From contig NC_085137.1 in the NCBI RefSeq assembly GCF_035046485.1, positions 15,653,346 to 15,717,345 of the forward strand: a stretch of DNA of 64,000 nt, in the 5' to 3' direction. This DNA comes from Aedes albopictus (Eukaryota; Arthropoda; Insecta; Diptera; Culicidae). The stretch's first letter is position 1. Every line of letters begins with the position of its first letter. Below the pieces are notes generated by a model. The model was not told where the DNA came from. It ran no database searches and saw only the letters and a list, made by a program, of their open reading frames with translations. The translations under genes and the position numbers were made by a program. Below are positions 1 through 10,501 of the stretch, piece by piece.

Positions 1-119
1 ATGTTTTATTTGTTTAAAAAAATTCAATAACAAAATTTGAGCTTGCACATAAAACATTTTGAAACTCTGATTCGAAAATGGATATGACGTTGAGACAGTG
101 AATTCTAGAAAAAAAATGA

Positions 120-2170
120 AACTTAATATTTTTGAATTGAAAGAATAATCCTGAGATCCTGATATTCCCCAGAACTCTAAGAAGTATTCCCAAACAATAT
201 TGAGAGAAAATCCCCTAGAATCTTTAGAGAGACTCCTCCATAATACTGAAAGGAGTTCCTCTAGAATTATGAGAGATTTATTCTGAAGAATGATGTATCC
301 TGATCGACATTATGTAGAAAAGAAAGCAAGACTTTTCCGGTATCTTGGTAGGAATTCTCTCCGAATTCTATTAAGGATTTTCCTAGAATCCTGAGTGAGA
401 TTACTCCATATCTATAAGACGGATTGTATCAGAGTCCCGAGAGGAATTCTCCCAGAATCATATGAAAGATTGGCTCAGAATCCTAAGAGAAGCTTCCCCT
501 TGGGATTCTCCCAAAATCTTCCAGAATCCTAAGATGGATTATCCCAGAATCCTGAATAGGATTATCTTAGAATTCTAAGATGAATTCTTCCAGAACCCTG
601 AAAGAATTCCAAGAGTGGTTCTTCCACATTCTTGAAATAAATTCATCTAGATTACTGAAAAAGATCTCCAAGAATTCCCCTAAAATCCTGGGTAGAATCC
701 TTCAAAATGCTGAGAATAATTCTGCCAGAATCCCGAAAGATATTCCCCAGAATTCTACGTGTGATTCCCCCAGAATCTTAAAAGGGATCATATAAAAGAT
801 TCTTCCAGATTCTTAAGAGAAATATATCTAGAAACCTAAAGGTCCCATTAGACTTGACAAATATTTGGCCAAACACGCCCAACAAATAACCAACACAACG
901 TGAATCATAGCAACCTTGGATGAATGTCGGGCTTGAATGGCAAATATTTGTCATAATGACAAACAGTCTAATAGCACCTTAAGAAGGATTTTTTCCAAAA
1001 ATCTGATCCTGGAAAGTATTACGGAAAACTTCTAGAATGGACTTCCCCAGCATCTTGAGATGGATTCTCTGGAATTCTGAGAGGAGTTCCTACATAAAAC
1101 AGAAAAATTGCCGCAGATTCCTAAAATACATTTCCCCAGAATCTTTGAAAGGACTCCCCGAAACTCCTGAAAGGAATTGCTCCTCAGAGTTCTGGGGTGG
1201 TTCCTCTAGAATACTTTAAATTATTTCACCGAAATCTCAAGAGAATCTTCCCATAATCTTGTAAGGGATTATCCCTGATTACTAAGAGGGACTCTCCCAG
1301 AATCCTGAAAGGGATTTCTGGGAGCAACTGTTCCAGAATACAGAAAACAGAATTCTACTGGGATTCTCGTAGAATACTGAGAAGGATTTCTGCCGAAACC
1401 TAAGAGGAATCACAAAATATATGCGAGGGATTCTCCAAAACCCTGGGAGGAGTTCCTGAGAATGCTGAGAAAGATTTCCTCAGAATTTGAGTGGGATTGT
1501 TAGTGAGGGGCTTCCAAAATCCTTAGAGGAATCAACCCAGAGCATCCAGAAATTTCTTAGAATCTTGAGGAGGATTTCACTCTTGGTAGGGAACCCTGGT
1601 AGGAAATACCCCAAAATCCTGAAATGAATTCCCTTAGAATCAAGAGATTCCCTAGAATTCTGATAGGTATTCCCATATTATACTGCTGAAAAAAAATCCT
1701 AGAGAATTTTTAAAGATACTCTTCCATAACTGTGAAGATTCCTTTAAAATTCTGTGAGATCTTATTCTATAAAAGAGAGAAAGACTCTTCCAACAGGACT
1801 TCTCCCTGAATTTCCCTACAATCCTGGGAGAGATTACTCCTGTTTTTTGAGATAGATTCTCTCAGAATCTTTTATAAGAATTCTTCTAGAATCCTGAAAG
1901 AAATTTTCCTGCAGTATTGAAAGACATCTCATTAGAATTCTAAAAGAGATTGCCCTAGAGGGATCCTCCACATTATTAAGAGAAATTCATCAAGAATCCT
2001 GAGAGGGAACCTCAAACAAAAAAATATTCGGAATTCAGAGGTGGACTGGCTTAGAATCCTGAGAAGGATGCGCTAGAATCCTGAAAGGGACTCTCTAGAC
2101 CATAAGGAGGATTCCTTCAGAATCCTGAGAAAGATTCACTTAGACTCATGGGAGGGATTGCCCAAGAAAC
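120..2170. repeat. Degenerate short-period tandem repeat
   Basis: The stretch is built from diverged copies of a unit of about 24 bp that alternates AGAATCCTGAGA with GGGATTCTCCC. Units carry many indels, so the period drifts. The motif resembles the reverse complement of the 12-bp satellite further right (9680-14520), which suggests a shared origin. Two short frames (580-795 and 1037-1219) are by-products of the repeat. A non-repetitive patch lies near 840-990. Confidence 0.75.
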
Positions 2171-2210
2171 CTGAGATATACAAGTATGCCTCGATTTAGT
2201 GGACCCTAGA

Positions 2211-2353
2211 TGTAGTAATAGATACGACGATACAGTTATACGGTTTCTGACAGAATGATCTTTATTCTTTGTTAATAAAAAGTCATGGCCTGCTTACAAT
2301 AATCTTAGTCTGCTAAGTCAAGTCGTTCACAATAATATTATATACATACTACA
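2211..2353 (-). repeat. 3' LTR of the Gypsy element
   Basis: This 143-bp copy matches 7581-7723 at all but one position. It begins and ends TGTAGTA/TACTACA, and on the minus strand it contains AATAAAG, a plausible polyadenylation signal. The outer edge abuts the CTAGA duplication. Confidence 0.95.
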
Positions 2354-3603
2354 ATGAGTGATAGTGAGTGTCTGCGCTGTTCGGTTCGTCTCTGAATATG
2401 CTTCGTGTTTTTTAATAAATTACGTTGTCAATCTTGCATTTTTGAATCCGTTTTACGTCGTTCGTGTTACGTTGTGTAAATCTCTTGCGCATAGAATATA
2501 GAGAAGATCATAAATGTGTCTATAAGCCTTAGTTTATCGTTCTAATAACATCTTCCGCCAACGAACCAACAATCGCATCAATTGTCGCCGTCCTTTGTTT
2601 ATCGCACTGTGTTATCTGGTGTGCAGCTGGTAGTCGCAACTAATAGGGTGCGCCGAATTGCACAATAATGGATAATTGTCACGCTTGCAAATCTGAATTT
2701 CGAGTGGAGGATACTGTTGTGTCTTGTGAACTATTCTGCGAGGATCGACACCGCTTCCATGCAAGATGCGTAGGACTGACATACGATGAGGGTTGTGCTT
2801 GCTTACATAGCAATATAACATGGATGTGTGATTCTTGTAAGCACACGATCTACTACGGCCGCTTTCGAAGACCTCAGCCTGAATTGCAAGCAAACGAATT
2901 GGCAATGAAGAGTGATGTCAGTTATTTGAAGACCGAGGTAGAACGTATTAGCAAGATAGTTTCTCAGTTGGCCCCGATTGCTTCACTATCGACGACATCG
3001 GACGAACATGTGTCACATCCTAATACTACGAATACATCTGCTTCGACTTTTTCGCCTCTAAGCTCAACAAAAATTACCGATCAACGCAATGCTGTGAACG
3101 ACTCTGAGGTTCAATTATTCATATCGAATATAGCGAACGATGTCACGGAGAACGATATCAGAACAATGGTGTGCGAAACGATAGGAGCCGAACGAGTGTT
3201 AGAAGTAAAATGCCTGATATCACCGGGGAAAGATGTTTCGGCTTACGATTATATATCATTCAAAGTTGTTGTCGACGAAAAGCACCGCTATTCCGCCTTG
3301 AACACTTCCGTTTGGCCCACCGGTGTGCGATGTCGTGAATTTCGAGACTGCCGTAAACCAGCATGGAGACCTTCAGGATGAACAAGTAGTATATCCGGAC
3401 AACCGCTTGATATTTGATTCCTAGAAACCTTTGTAATATGATGTACTGCTTCTCTTGTGCTTAGTTTTTGATGTTCCTGGTAAATTGTATTTTATATTCT
3501 TCTGAACTTGTCATAGTAGTGATCTCGCTTTGTATGTTACTAGATTTTAAGCAATAGTAGTCTGTGCGACATAGTCGAAGACGGAAATAAATAAATAAAT
3601 AAA
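2354..3603 (+). mobile_element. ORF1-only CR1-group 'half-LINE' nested in the Gypsy element
   Basis: A plus-strand segment lies against the inner edge of the 3' LTR and ends in an AAAT-repeat tail (about 3583-3603), typical of some non-LTR elements. It holds a 5' untranslated part, one ORF1 (2668-3381) and about 200 bp of 3' untranslated sequence. No reverse transcriptase is present. The tail and ORF1 resemble the CR1-like element at 43560-54576. I see no clear target duplication, and the left edge is set by the LTR, so the 5' boundary is inferred. Confidence 0.7.
2668..3381 (+). CDS. PHD-finger ORF1 protein of a CR1-group non-LTR element
   Basis: The 237-residue protein begins with a PHD-like zinc finger: C4, C7, C20, C24, H31, C34, C54, C57. 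A coiled-coil-like stretch (about 78-100), a Ser/Thr-rich linker and a C-terminal domain ending WPTGVRCREF follow. The C-terminal block matches the ORF1 at 43960-45030 (SFKVTV...WPTGISVRLFE), so both belong to one family. ORF1 proteins of this kind bind element RNA and join the retrotransposition particle; chromatin reading by the PHD finger is only a possibility. The frame is intact although it sits antisense in a decayed LTR element. Confidence 0.85.
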   Translation: MDNCHACKSEFRVEDTVVSCELFCEDRHRFHARCVGLTYDEGCACLHSNITWMCDSCKHTIYYGRFRRPQPELQANELAMKSDVSYLKTEVERISKIVSQLAPIASLSTTSDEHVSHPNTTNTSASTFSPLSSTKITDQRNAVNDSEVQLFISNIANDVTENDIRTMVCETIGAERVLEVKCLISPGKDVSAYDYISFKVVVDEKHRYSALNTSVWPTGVRCREFRDCRKPAWRPSG

Positions 3604-4716
3604 TACGGCCATCCTGACCACCGCGATGTCCTCATCGATACCATTTTGATCGACCTCACTATGCACCCATTTTCTCATATTTTGCGGAGAACATACCGAT
3701 TCAAAAGGAACACTTGAAACTTGCAGTCCATCAATGTCGGATACAACATATCTTTGGTTTGGCAAAACTTTTTTAATTACGTATGGCCCTTTGAACTTTG
3801 GAGATAATTTATGAGATTCAATTGTTTTCAAAACTATAAAATCGCCTATCTTATAATCAGGACATTTTAATCTTTTCTGGTCCGTGATGATTTTATTATA
3901 ATTTTGAACTTCTAAATTCTTCCGACGAGCGTTTTCACGAATGTTTTGTATATTTTCAGCAGGAATATCAGGTTGATTATTTTGAATAAAACATTCAATA
4001 TTATGCTTTTCAATGTCTGAAGACTTTTGCTGAACTCCGAAAAGCAAAATACTAGGATAGTTATTGATCGACTTGTGATATGTGTTATTAAACACATGCT
4101 CAATCTTTGGTAACAGTTTATCCCATTTCAATGAATTTTCGCTACACATTTTACCTAGCATTGGTGTCAGAGTTTTGTTGATACGTTCAACTTGTCCATT
4201 TGCCTCTGGTGTTCTAACAGCAGTTTTAATATGTTCTATGTGATTCTTCTTTATAAACTGATCAAATTTTCCTGACGTGAAACACGTACCTCTATCAGTA
4301 ACAATCTTATTTGGTTTACTGTAATATTGAATATAACTATCAAGATGATTAATAACCTCTTCTGTACCTGTAGATCTAGTAGCATAAAATTTGGTATATT
4401 TTGTGAAAGCATCAACTATAACCAAAATGAACTTAGATTTATTCGATGATGCTAGCTTTATTGGCCCATAGTGATCTAAATGTAATGTATCAACTTGTGT
4501 ATCAAATGGTTGACTTCCTTTATCAACTATTTTAAGAAATCCCTCTTTTTTATTAGTTGGACTGTAAAAAATACAAGTAAGATAATTTTTTATATAACTT
4601 TTGACAATCTTTCTCATACCACTGAACCAATACATTTTTTTTATTTCATGAATTGTTTTTTCTATACCTATAGGCATATATATATGCCCACAATTGTCAT
4701 GATATATTTGATGCAT
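3547..4716 (-). pseudogene. Gypsy integrase, 3' end replaced
   Basis: The frame starts inside the HHCC zinc domain (HDNCGH...CIF) and shows a DDE core: LDHYGP, VTDRGTCF, and NGQVERINKTL for the glutamate. A GPY/F-type module (LSPKFKGPYVI) follows. This enzyme would insert the element DNA. Its last about 19 residues are read from the reverse of the nested element's tail (3547-3603), so the native C-terminus has been replaced. The family call is secure; activity is not expected because the upstream pol is broken. Confidence 0.93.
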
Positions 4717-5797
4717 GATTCAATTTTGTACTCATATCTGTCCTACTTAGAGCATCAACATGTCGCATTTTGCTTTCTTCCCTATATTCCAAATCAAAAT
4801 TGTAATTTTCCAAAAACATTGCCCATCTACTAATTTTAGGATTTATATCTTTTTTTGACAATGTTTTGACTAGAGCACTACAATCAGTAAAAATTTTGAA
4901 ATGAGAACCTGCCAAATAAACATGAAATCTTTTTATAGCATAAACTACAGCTAGTGTCTCTAATTCAAAACTATGGAGCTTTGCTTCAAATTCATCTGTT
5001 TTTTTACTGAAAAAACTAATCGGATGGAAGTTACAATCAGCTTGTTTTTGAAGTAACATTGCTCCAAAGCCATACGAGCTGGCATCGCAATGCAGCTGTG
5101 TTTCAGCATGAGGATCAAAAATAGCCAAAATTGGTGAAGATATGAATTTTTGTTTTAGAAGAAGAAAAGATTCCTTTTGTTCCCTTTCAAAAATAAATAC
5201 TGCATCTTTTTCAATTAAATTATAGAGTGGTCTTGCTATCGTTGCGAAATTCCTAATAAACTTTCGAAAATAGCTCGTTAATCCAAGGAAACGCTGCACA
5301 TCTTTACAGCTTTTCGGTTCAGGGAAATTAGAAATACTTTCTATATGAGTTTTGTTCGGTTTACGCCCTTGTTCGTTTACAGTATATCCTAAGTAATCAA
5401 TTTCTCTAAATAAAAATTTACATTTTTCCAAATTTAACTCTAACAAATTCTTGCTTAAAATGATCAAGACTTCTTTCAAAATTTCCAAATGTTCCTCAAA
5501 CGTTTCACTTATTATAAGAATATCGTCAATGTAAATACAAACTTTACCCTCATCTATTAAATGTTTAAAAATTTTATTAACAAAACGTTGAAAAACTACC
5601 GGTGCATTGCATAAACCAAATGGAACTCTAACATATTCGTATTGTCCACGATGAGTTACAAAAGAAGTATATTTTGTTGAATTTTGCGATATTCTTATTT
5701 GGTGAAATCCCGATTTGAGATCCAAAATTGAAAATATTTTTTTTATTTTTAAGATTATCGAACAACTCATCAATGACCGGTAATGGATAATTATCAC
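4697..5797 (-). pseudogene. Gypsy RT core and RNase H
   Basis: From about residue 20 this frame carries the RT palm (FSILDLKSGFHQIRIS, then the catalytic YIDDILI near residue 88) and the connection domain. RNase H follows, with DASSYGFGAML, an ELETLAVVYA block and TDCSALV. It would copy the element RNA into DNA. The frame ends soon after DALSR, where a linker of roughly 100 residues is expected before integrase. Instead the integrase zinc-binding part begins at once in another phase, so an internal deletion is likely near 4700. Confidence 0.92.
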
Positions 5798-6890
5798 GTA
5801 CTGTATCCTTGTTCAGCTTTCTATAATCAACACACATTCTAAAGTCACTGTCTTTTTTTGGAATTAAAACAATAGGGCTCGCAAATGGTGAATCACTTTC
5901 TTTTATAACTCCTGCTTTTAAAAGCTCATCAATTTTATTATCTACTTTTTTCTTCTGATCATACGATAGCCTCCTAGGATTATAATGGAATGGTTCTCCT
6001 TTTTTTAATGTTATTATCATTTCATAATTTATCTCTGGATTCAAAGGTTTCTCATAAAACAAATAATACTTTTTGAAAATATCTAAAAATTTTGCCATTT
6101 GATCCGAAGATATGTTATCTGTATTCTCTTTAATTTTGTTTAAAAGATCCGAACTAATATGAAAAAGCGTTTTGGACTTTACCTGGTTCATTGATGGATT
6201 GCTAAGCTTCAAATTTTCATTCACTGGACAAATCTTTATGCTTCGTTCAATTACTGTTCGAATCCCGGGGCGCATAATGACGTCTCGTCCTATAATGGCA
6301 TCGAATGGGCCCAATGTTGAATCCGGTACAACATAAAATTCAATACTGAAACGAAGATTTTGAATTAATATAATATTATTGCACTTTCCTAAAATTTTTA
6401 GCCTCTTCCCACCGATACCCCGATATTTTTTACAATTAATGCGTTCATCTATATCTTTATTTTCCACTAAACCTCGGCGTATCAATGAGATTGGGCTACC
6501 TGTATCGAAAAGTCCTTTGAAATTACAATTATTGTTTAAAAATTGGAAGTCAATTAGTCCGTCTTTTCCTTTTACCTTTTCTAAATGTTCGTTAGCCAAA
6601 ATACTGTCTTTAGTCGATACTGAATTAAGTGTGATGTCAATGTTCGAATTGTTCATCGGTTTGACCTGATGTCTCCTATCTTCATATCTTCGACTAGAAC
6701 AGTTAATTGCCATATGTCCTTCTTGATTGCATGCATAACATCTAATTGATTTTCTCCTGGAACAGCGAACATCCGAAGGCCTGATCATCCGAAATGCTTG
6801 AACTACGTCCTCCATTGTCTTGAAATTTTGCATTCGGGCCTGATTTCTAAGAACGTCATCTACGATTCCTTCAACCACATACTCGACCAA
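5628..6890 (-). pseudogene. Gag zinc knuckle, protease and RT start
   Basis: Continuing in the gag phase, this 420-residue frame has a CCHC zinc knuckle (CYACNQEGHMAINC, near residue 51), an aspartic protease with an active-site-like LFDTGSPIS (near residue 107), and the start of reverse transcriptase (PIVLIPKKDSDFRMCVDYRK, near residue 341). After about residue 375 it runs out of phase at an A-rich tract near 5735-5745, where the RT continues in the next frame (4697-5797). The break looks like a one-base slip in the A/T run. A shared protease-RT frame is normal for this family; the break is decay. Confidence 0.9.
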
Positions 6891-6896
6891 CTCCGA

Positions 6897-7532
6897 TTAG
6901 GAAATTTTCAGTTTTTGAGCAACGAGTTTCTTGAACAGACAGTATTCATTGAAGGGCTGACGACCATTCCACTTGATGCGATCCAAGGTTTTCCACAATT
7001 CATACTTGCTTTCAGCTACTCCAAACATCTGACGAACATCTCCAATTATTTCTTGATAAGTTTTCAGAACGAAATCGGCACAAGAAGACATCCATATTTT
7101 TGCTCTTCCTTCAAATTGCTTCATCATGAGTAACTTCATCAAATCGTCGCTTACATTCAAAACTCGCTTCGTATAATCAATAGTGTTGATGAAACTTTCA
7201 ACATCTTCATAGCTTCCTCCACTGAATGTCGGTAAAAGTGTTGAAATTTCATTCAGCTTAATTTTCATCGATTCTTGTAAAGATTCTTGACAACATCGCT
7301 CCGTACTTCCACAGGTTACTGGAACACTCGGAAAGAAATCCACACCATATGCTTGAACAGCTGGTTGGTTTGATGAACTGGAGCAATATACATCGGAGAC
7401 TTTCAACCTGGGATCCACTGCAGCATTCATTGTGCCAATAGCATCGATACCCGCAGCTTTTGATGTTCCGTTAAAAGAAACGCCATCCATAACGACCTTG
7501 CTCCGGAACATTTGATCTCTCGGTTTCTCCAT
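6897..7532 (-). CDS. Gag, Gypsy element (first part, stops early)
   Basis: The 211-residue frame would form the capsid of the retrotransposon particle. It starts at an ATG just inside the 5' LTR and reads through a retrotransposon-gag-like segment (WKTLDRIKWNGRQPFNEY near the end). It ends at a TAA at 6897-6899. The next frame starts two codons later in the same phase, so the stop interrupts what was probably one gag-pol frame. The gag call rests on position and on the zinc knuckle that follows, not on a strong motif in this part. Confidence 0.8.
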   Translation of the reverse strand: MEKPRDQMFRSKVVMDGVSFNGTSKAAGIDAIGTMNAAVDPRLKVSDVYCSSSSNQPAVQAYGVDFFPSVPVTCGSTERCCQESLQESMKIKLNEISTLLPTFSGGSYEDVESFINTIDYTKRVLNVSDDLMKLLMMKQFEGRAKIWMSSCADFVLKTYQEIIGDVRQMFGVAESKYELWKTLDRIKWNGRQPFNEYCLFKKLVAQKLKIS

Positions 7533-7580
7533 TGGGAAAAAAAATCTCGCTACTTCTGGAACTTATCCCACTTCTGAGAT

Positions 7581-7723
7581 TGTAGTAATAGATACGACGA
7601 TACAGTTATACGGTTTCTGACAGAATGATCTTTATTCTTTGTTAATCAAAAGTCATGGCCTGCTTACAATAATCTTAGTCTGCTAAGTCAAGTCGTTCAC
7701 AATAATATTATATACATACTACA
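7581..7723 (-). repeat. 5' LTR of the Gypsy element
   Basis: This is the 143-bp partner of 2211-2353, next to CTAGA at 7724-7728. The gag start codon lies about 50 bp inside. The single LTR mismatch is A versus C within the GTTAAT(A/C)AAA stretch. Confidence 0.95.
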
Positions 7724-7728
7724 CTAGA

Positions 7729-8214
7729 TTATATAGACCCTCGATTATATGTACATTTTACCTCGATTTTATGTACATTTTTTAATGGTTAAATTTTACA
7801 GTGCATTTACAAAAAAAAATGAATCGAAAGAAAAATCGTATGTGAAAAATCGATTCGGTCGATTTCGTGGGGCTTCAACATCGATTCAAAAAATCGATTA
7901 ATCGGAACAAAAACATCGATGTTGCGAACATCGATTCAAAATTGCCCAACGCTAGTAGTCACCATTGTGCACAACCACTACCAAATATTTTTTCGAATAA
8001 TGTATTCCACTTCGATAAATTTGCCTTTAGATGCTATTCGCCATACAATATTTTTGCGATTTACTTTTAGCGATTTTTCGCGCATAGAAGCTAGCGCCAC
8101 ATTGGTCGATGCGGAGAGTAGGAAAACAGCCGATGTAGTTAATTCATTGGGTTCCCCTATTGACAATGCATTTGGGTTCCCTAAACATTAGTACAAGATG
8201 CGGGAATCGAAAAC
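7729..8214. other. AT-rich spacer with ATCGATT motifs
   Basis: This spacer holds several close copies of ATCGATT and its reverse (7850-7940), which can pair with each other, in AT-rich sequence. Short open frames here show no recognisable protein. It may be a worn MITE, but no termini were found. Confidence 0.35.
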
Positions 8215-8289
8215 GTGACGTCATCGCACCTGGTGATGTACGCACTATTCATGTTCCTCCGGGAACATCATTCGAAGCACCAGCATATT

Positions 8290-8775
8290 CGCCGATCTAT
8301 TGAAGGACTGCAGAGGTGTGTTGGACAGGATCCAACATGCGAACATATGCATAGCAGACCTGAACATCTCGGGAACCTCCGTAAAAGCTACTTTTAAGGC
8401 CAGATTCGGAACTTCGCCTAAGGGACTCTGCTATCCCCGCAAGTTCCTCATCGCCAGCCTCAGTCCCTACCTGTACGAAAAGAGGCCAACGACTAGGATC
8501 ATGACGCGGTAAAAGGCCCTCGATGAGCCGCTCCAACATCTCTGGAGACTGCTCTGTAGGAGCCATTAGTCCTCTTGTCTTGGCCATCACGATCCTGTAG
8601 GCATCACCCCACGGATACGCATTAGTATTCGAACAGAGACGCTTAAGCAGACCTTTTCGCTTGCCCTTATCCCCGCAACTTAAGCAGCGGCGAACACCAT
8701 CCGCAGTTCATTTCGCTCTTTCTTAGTCCGTGTTCGTTGCATCCGCTGACTATCCCGTAGGCAGATGGTGGTCTC
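8290..8775 (-). pseudogene. R1-like RT fragment joined to a short RTE fragment
   Basis: From about 8350 to 8775 the minus strand matches the R1-like ORF2 at 46435-48576: both share AKTRG(L/V)MAPTEQSPEMLE and a PRHDPS-type segment. The copy carries internal deletions and frame breaks. At 8290-8350 the plus strand matches the RTE endonuclease 5' region at 56466-56550 (GCCGATCTA...TTGGACAGGATC). The two families meet at about 8350. Confidence 0.75.
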
Positions 8776-8874
8776 TCATTTCTAGGGGGGGCTTCCTAGG
8801 CATGATCGCATCGCACGAAACGCGAGAGCTACCAGCTCGTCATCGCTTAATGTAACCCCAAGTACACTCAGGCA

Positions 8875-9238
8875 AATAAACCTAAGATTATCATAAGGTC
8901 TAACTTATGAAATGGCCTTTAAACAATTCAAACGGCTAGAACGATTTTCATAAGGTCGGTCTACGACGCAGCATCGACTCACAGTTTGGCTTTTATACAC
9001 ATTTAGCAACACGATGTTCTCAAGCGTCGATAGCCGCGTGGGTTGGGCACGAGCTCAGTGATCTCGACGTTCATGGATCGATTCCAGTCTGCATCATTTT
9101 GTGATTTTTCTGCTCTTATTAGGTCATAATAAGCATGTTCAATTTTCATAAGGTATTCTTATGACATCCATACTTTACAGTTATGGCTAAATTTCATAAG
9201 GTATTTTGATGAAATTCGGTAGTTTACTTCGCTGAGTG
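8875..9238. mobile_element. TA-flanked MITE with a tRNA-like core
   Basis: Inverted ends CACTCAGG/CGCTGAGTG are flanked by TA at 8873-8874 and 9239-9240. The inverted part continues as AAATAAAC and as CATAAGGT copies inside each arm. The total is 364 bp with no coding capacity. The middle (9023-9095) is GC-richer and tRNA-like. Confidence 0.75.
9023..9095 (+). other. tRNA-like segment inside the MITE
   Basis: TAGCCGCGTGGG (9031-9042) resembles a pol III A box and GGATCGATTCC (9075-9085) a B box, at tRNA-like spacing. This is typical of tRNA-derived SINEs. I did not see a full cloverleaf, so it is not called a tRNA gene. Confidence 0.45.
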
Positions 9239-9240
9239 TA

Positions 9241-9679
9241 GGTTAACTGAGTACCAATACCAACAATAACGATTCATGGAACACGATCTCACTACACTAT
9301 TCCTAGATTCGTCATTGTGTATGTGCTCACATCAAGTTGTGACACAACCAGAACAATTCCCAGACATAGTTCAAACTCAGGATTGTATCCAGGACATCCC
9401 AATCTAGGCCCGTGAAAATAGGCTGTAAAGCTGTAAACATTCCTGCCAACAATATGACGTTGTTGTCTAGGTTCGATCTGCATCGTACAATGAATAGAAA
9501 ATGACATGGGCGTAGCCAGAAGAGAGCAGGGAGGCGTGCCCATGTGACTGGTCCAATAATTTCTCCTTCATGAATATCTCCATAAACGTCTTGAGGGGTT
9601 CTGATAGTGAATGATCCAGGCGTTGTCCTAAGAAATCTTCCGGAATTCCACACGCTTTCTTCAGAAATGTTCATAGATA
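9241..9679. other. No gene seen
   Basis: Two overlapping minus-strand frames of 83 and 115 residues cover 9292-9674, without recognisable motifs or composition. Nothing else could be supported here. Confidence 0.4.
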
Positions 9680-10230
9680 CTTCTGCAAGGATGCATCAAA
9701 GAATTTCTTCAGGAATTTTCCCATAGTTCCTTGCAGTGGCTTCGTGATGGGTTCCTCCAGAGATTCTTTCACGAATTTCTCTAAGGATTTCACCGCACAC
9801 TCCTACGGGAATTTCTCTTGGAATTGAGTCTCCTCCAGTGATTGTTCAAGTGTTTTTTCGAGGATATGTTCAGGATTTTCTCCACGGAATTCTCAAAGAT
9901 ATTTTACCATAGTTCCTTTTAGGTATTTCTGCAGGTATTCCTTCAAAGTTATTTTCTTCAATAATTTCTCCATGAATTCCTTCAAGAATTTCGCGAGAGA
10001 TTGTTCCGATAATTCCTACCAGAATTATTCAACGCATTTCAAGAGGAAGTTCTTTTAGGAATTCTTTCAAAAAATTTTATTAGAGATTATTAAAAGGAAA
10101 TAAACCAGAAATTCATTCAAAATTTTGTATAAAAAATGTTTCTGAAGTCCATCCAAGATTTTTTTTCAATAATTCGTCCAGAGATTACTGAAGACATGAA
10201 TTTCCTCCAGGGATTCGCTCGGGATTTTTT
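9680..10230. repeat. Degenerate 12-bp satellite, left part
   Basis: Diverged copies of GGAATTTCTCCA and similar units make up the block, with unit boundaries blurred by indels. It is the worn edge of the array that continues beyond the MITE at 10235-10501. Confidence 0.7.
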
Positions 10231-10234
10231 TCTG

Positions 10235-10501
10235 CACGCTAAGAAAAAGTTACTCTGAAATGAGCAAGATTCACACAAAACTGAGCTAAAATGGAACAGC
10301 TAAAAAAAATGAGTAAATTGCATTTCCAGCGCTAGCGCTGGCTTAAGTGCAAAAATCGAACCAGTTCAAGAATATTATACGGCTAAAACTGATGAGATTT
10401 ATGCAGTTAAGCCAGCACTAGTGCTGGAAATGCAATTTACTCATTTGTTGTGATTGAGTTGTCCCACTTTAATTGAAAAATGAGTGAATTTTCAGACCGT
10501 G
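10235..10501. mobile_element. Fold-back MITE with a 38-bp inner hairpin
   Basis: The ends CACGCTAAGAAAA and the reverse of TTTTCAGACCGTG form imperfect terminal repeats. An inner pair of 38-bp arms at 10309-10346 and 10407-10444 (GAGTAAATTGCATTTCCAGC) is nearly perfect and contains the self-paired GCGCTAGCGC or CACTAGTG. It sits within the 12-bp satellite. The target duplication is not clear. Confidence 0.7.

Larger units (their letters stand above)
2211..7723 (-). mobile_element. Ty3/Gypsy LTR retrotransposon, minus strand, with a nested insertion
   Basis: Two 143-bp LTRs with TG...CA ends flank a minus-strand gag-pol, and a 5-bp target duplication CTAGA sits at 2206-2210 and 7724-7728. The order gag, zinc knuckle, protease, reverse transcriptase, RNase H, integrase defines Ty3/Gypsy. 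The LTRs differ at one site, so insertion looks recent, yet gag-pol carries a nonsense codon, a frameshift and an internal deletion. A foreign plus-strand segment occupies 2354-3603 between integrase and the 3' LTR. No clear polypurine tract is left next to the 3' LTR. The primer binding site is uncertain: a TGG starts about 10 nt inside the 5' LTR. The lineage within Gypsy is not certain. Confidence 0.93.
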
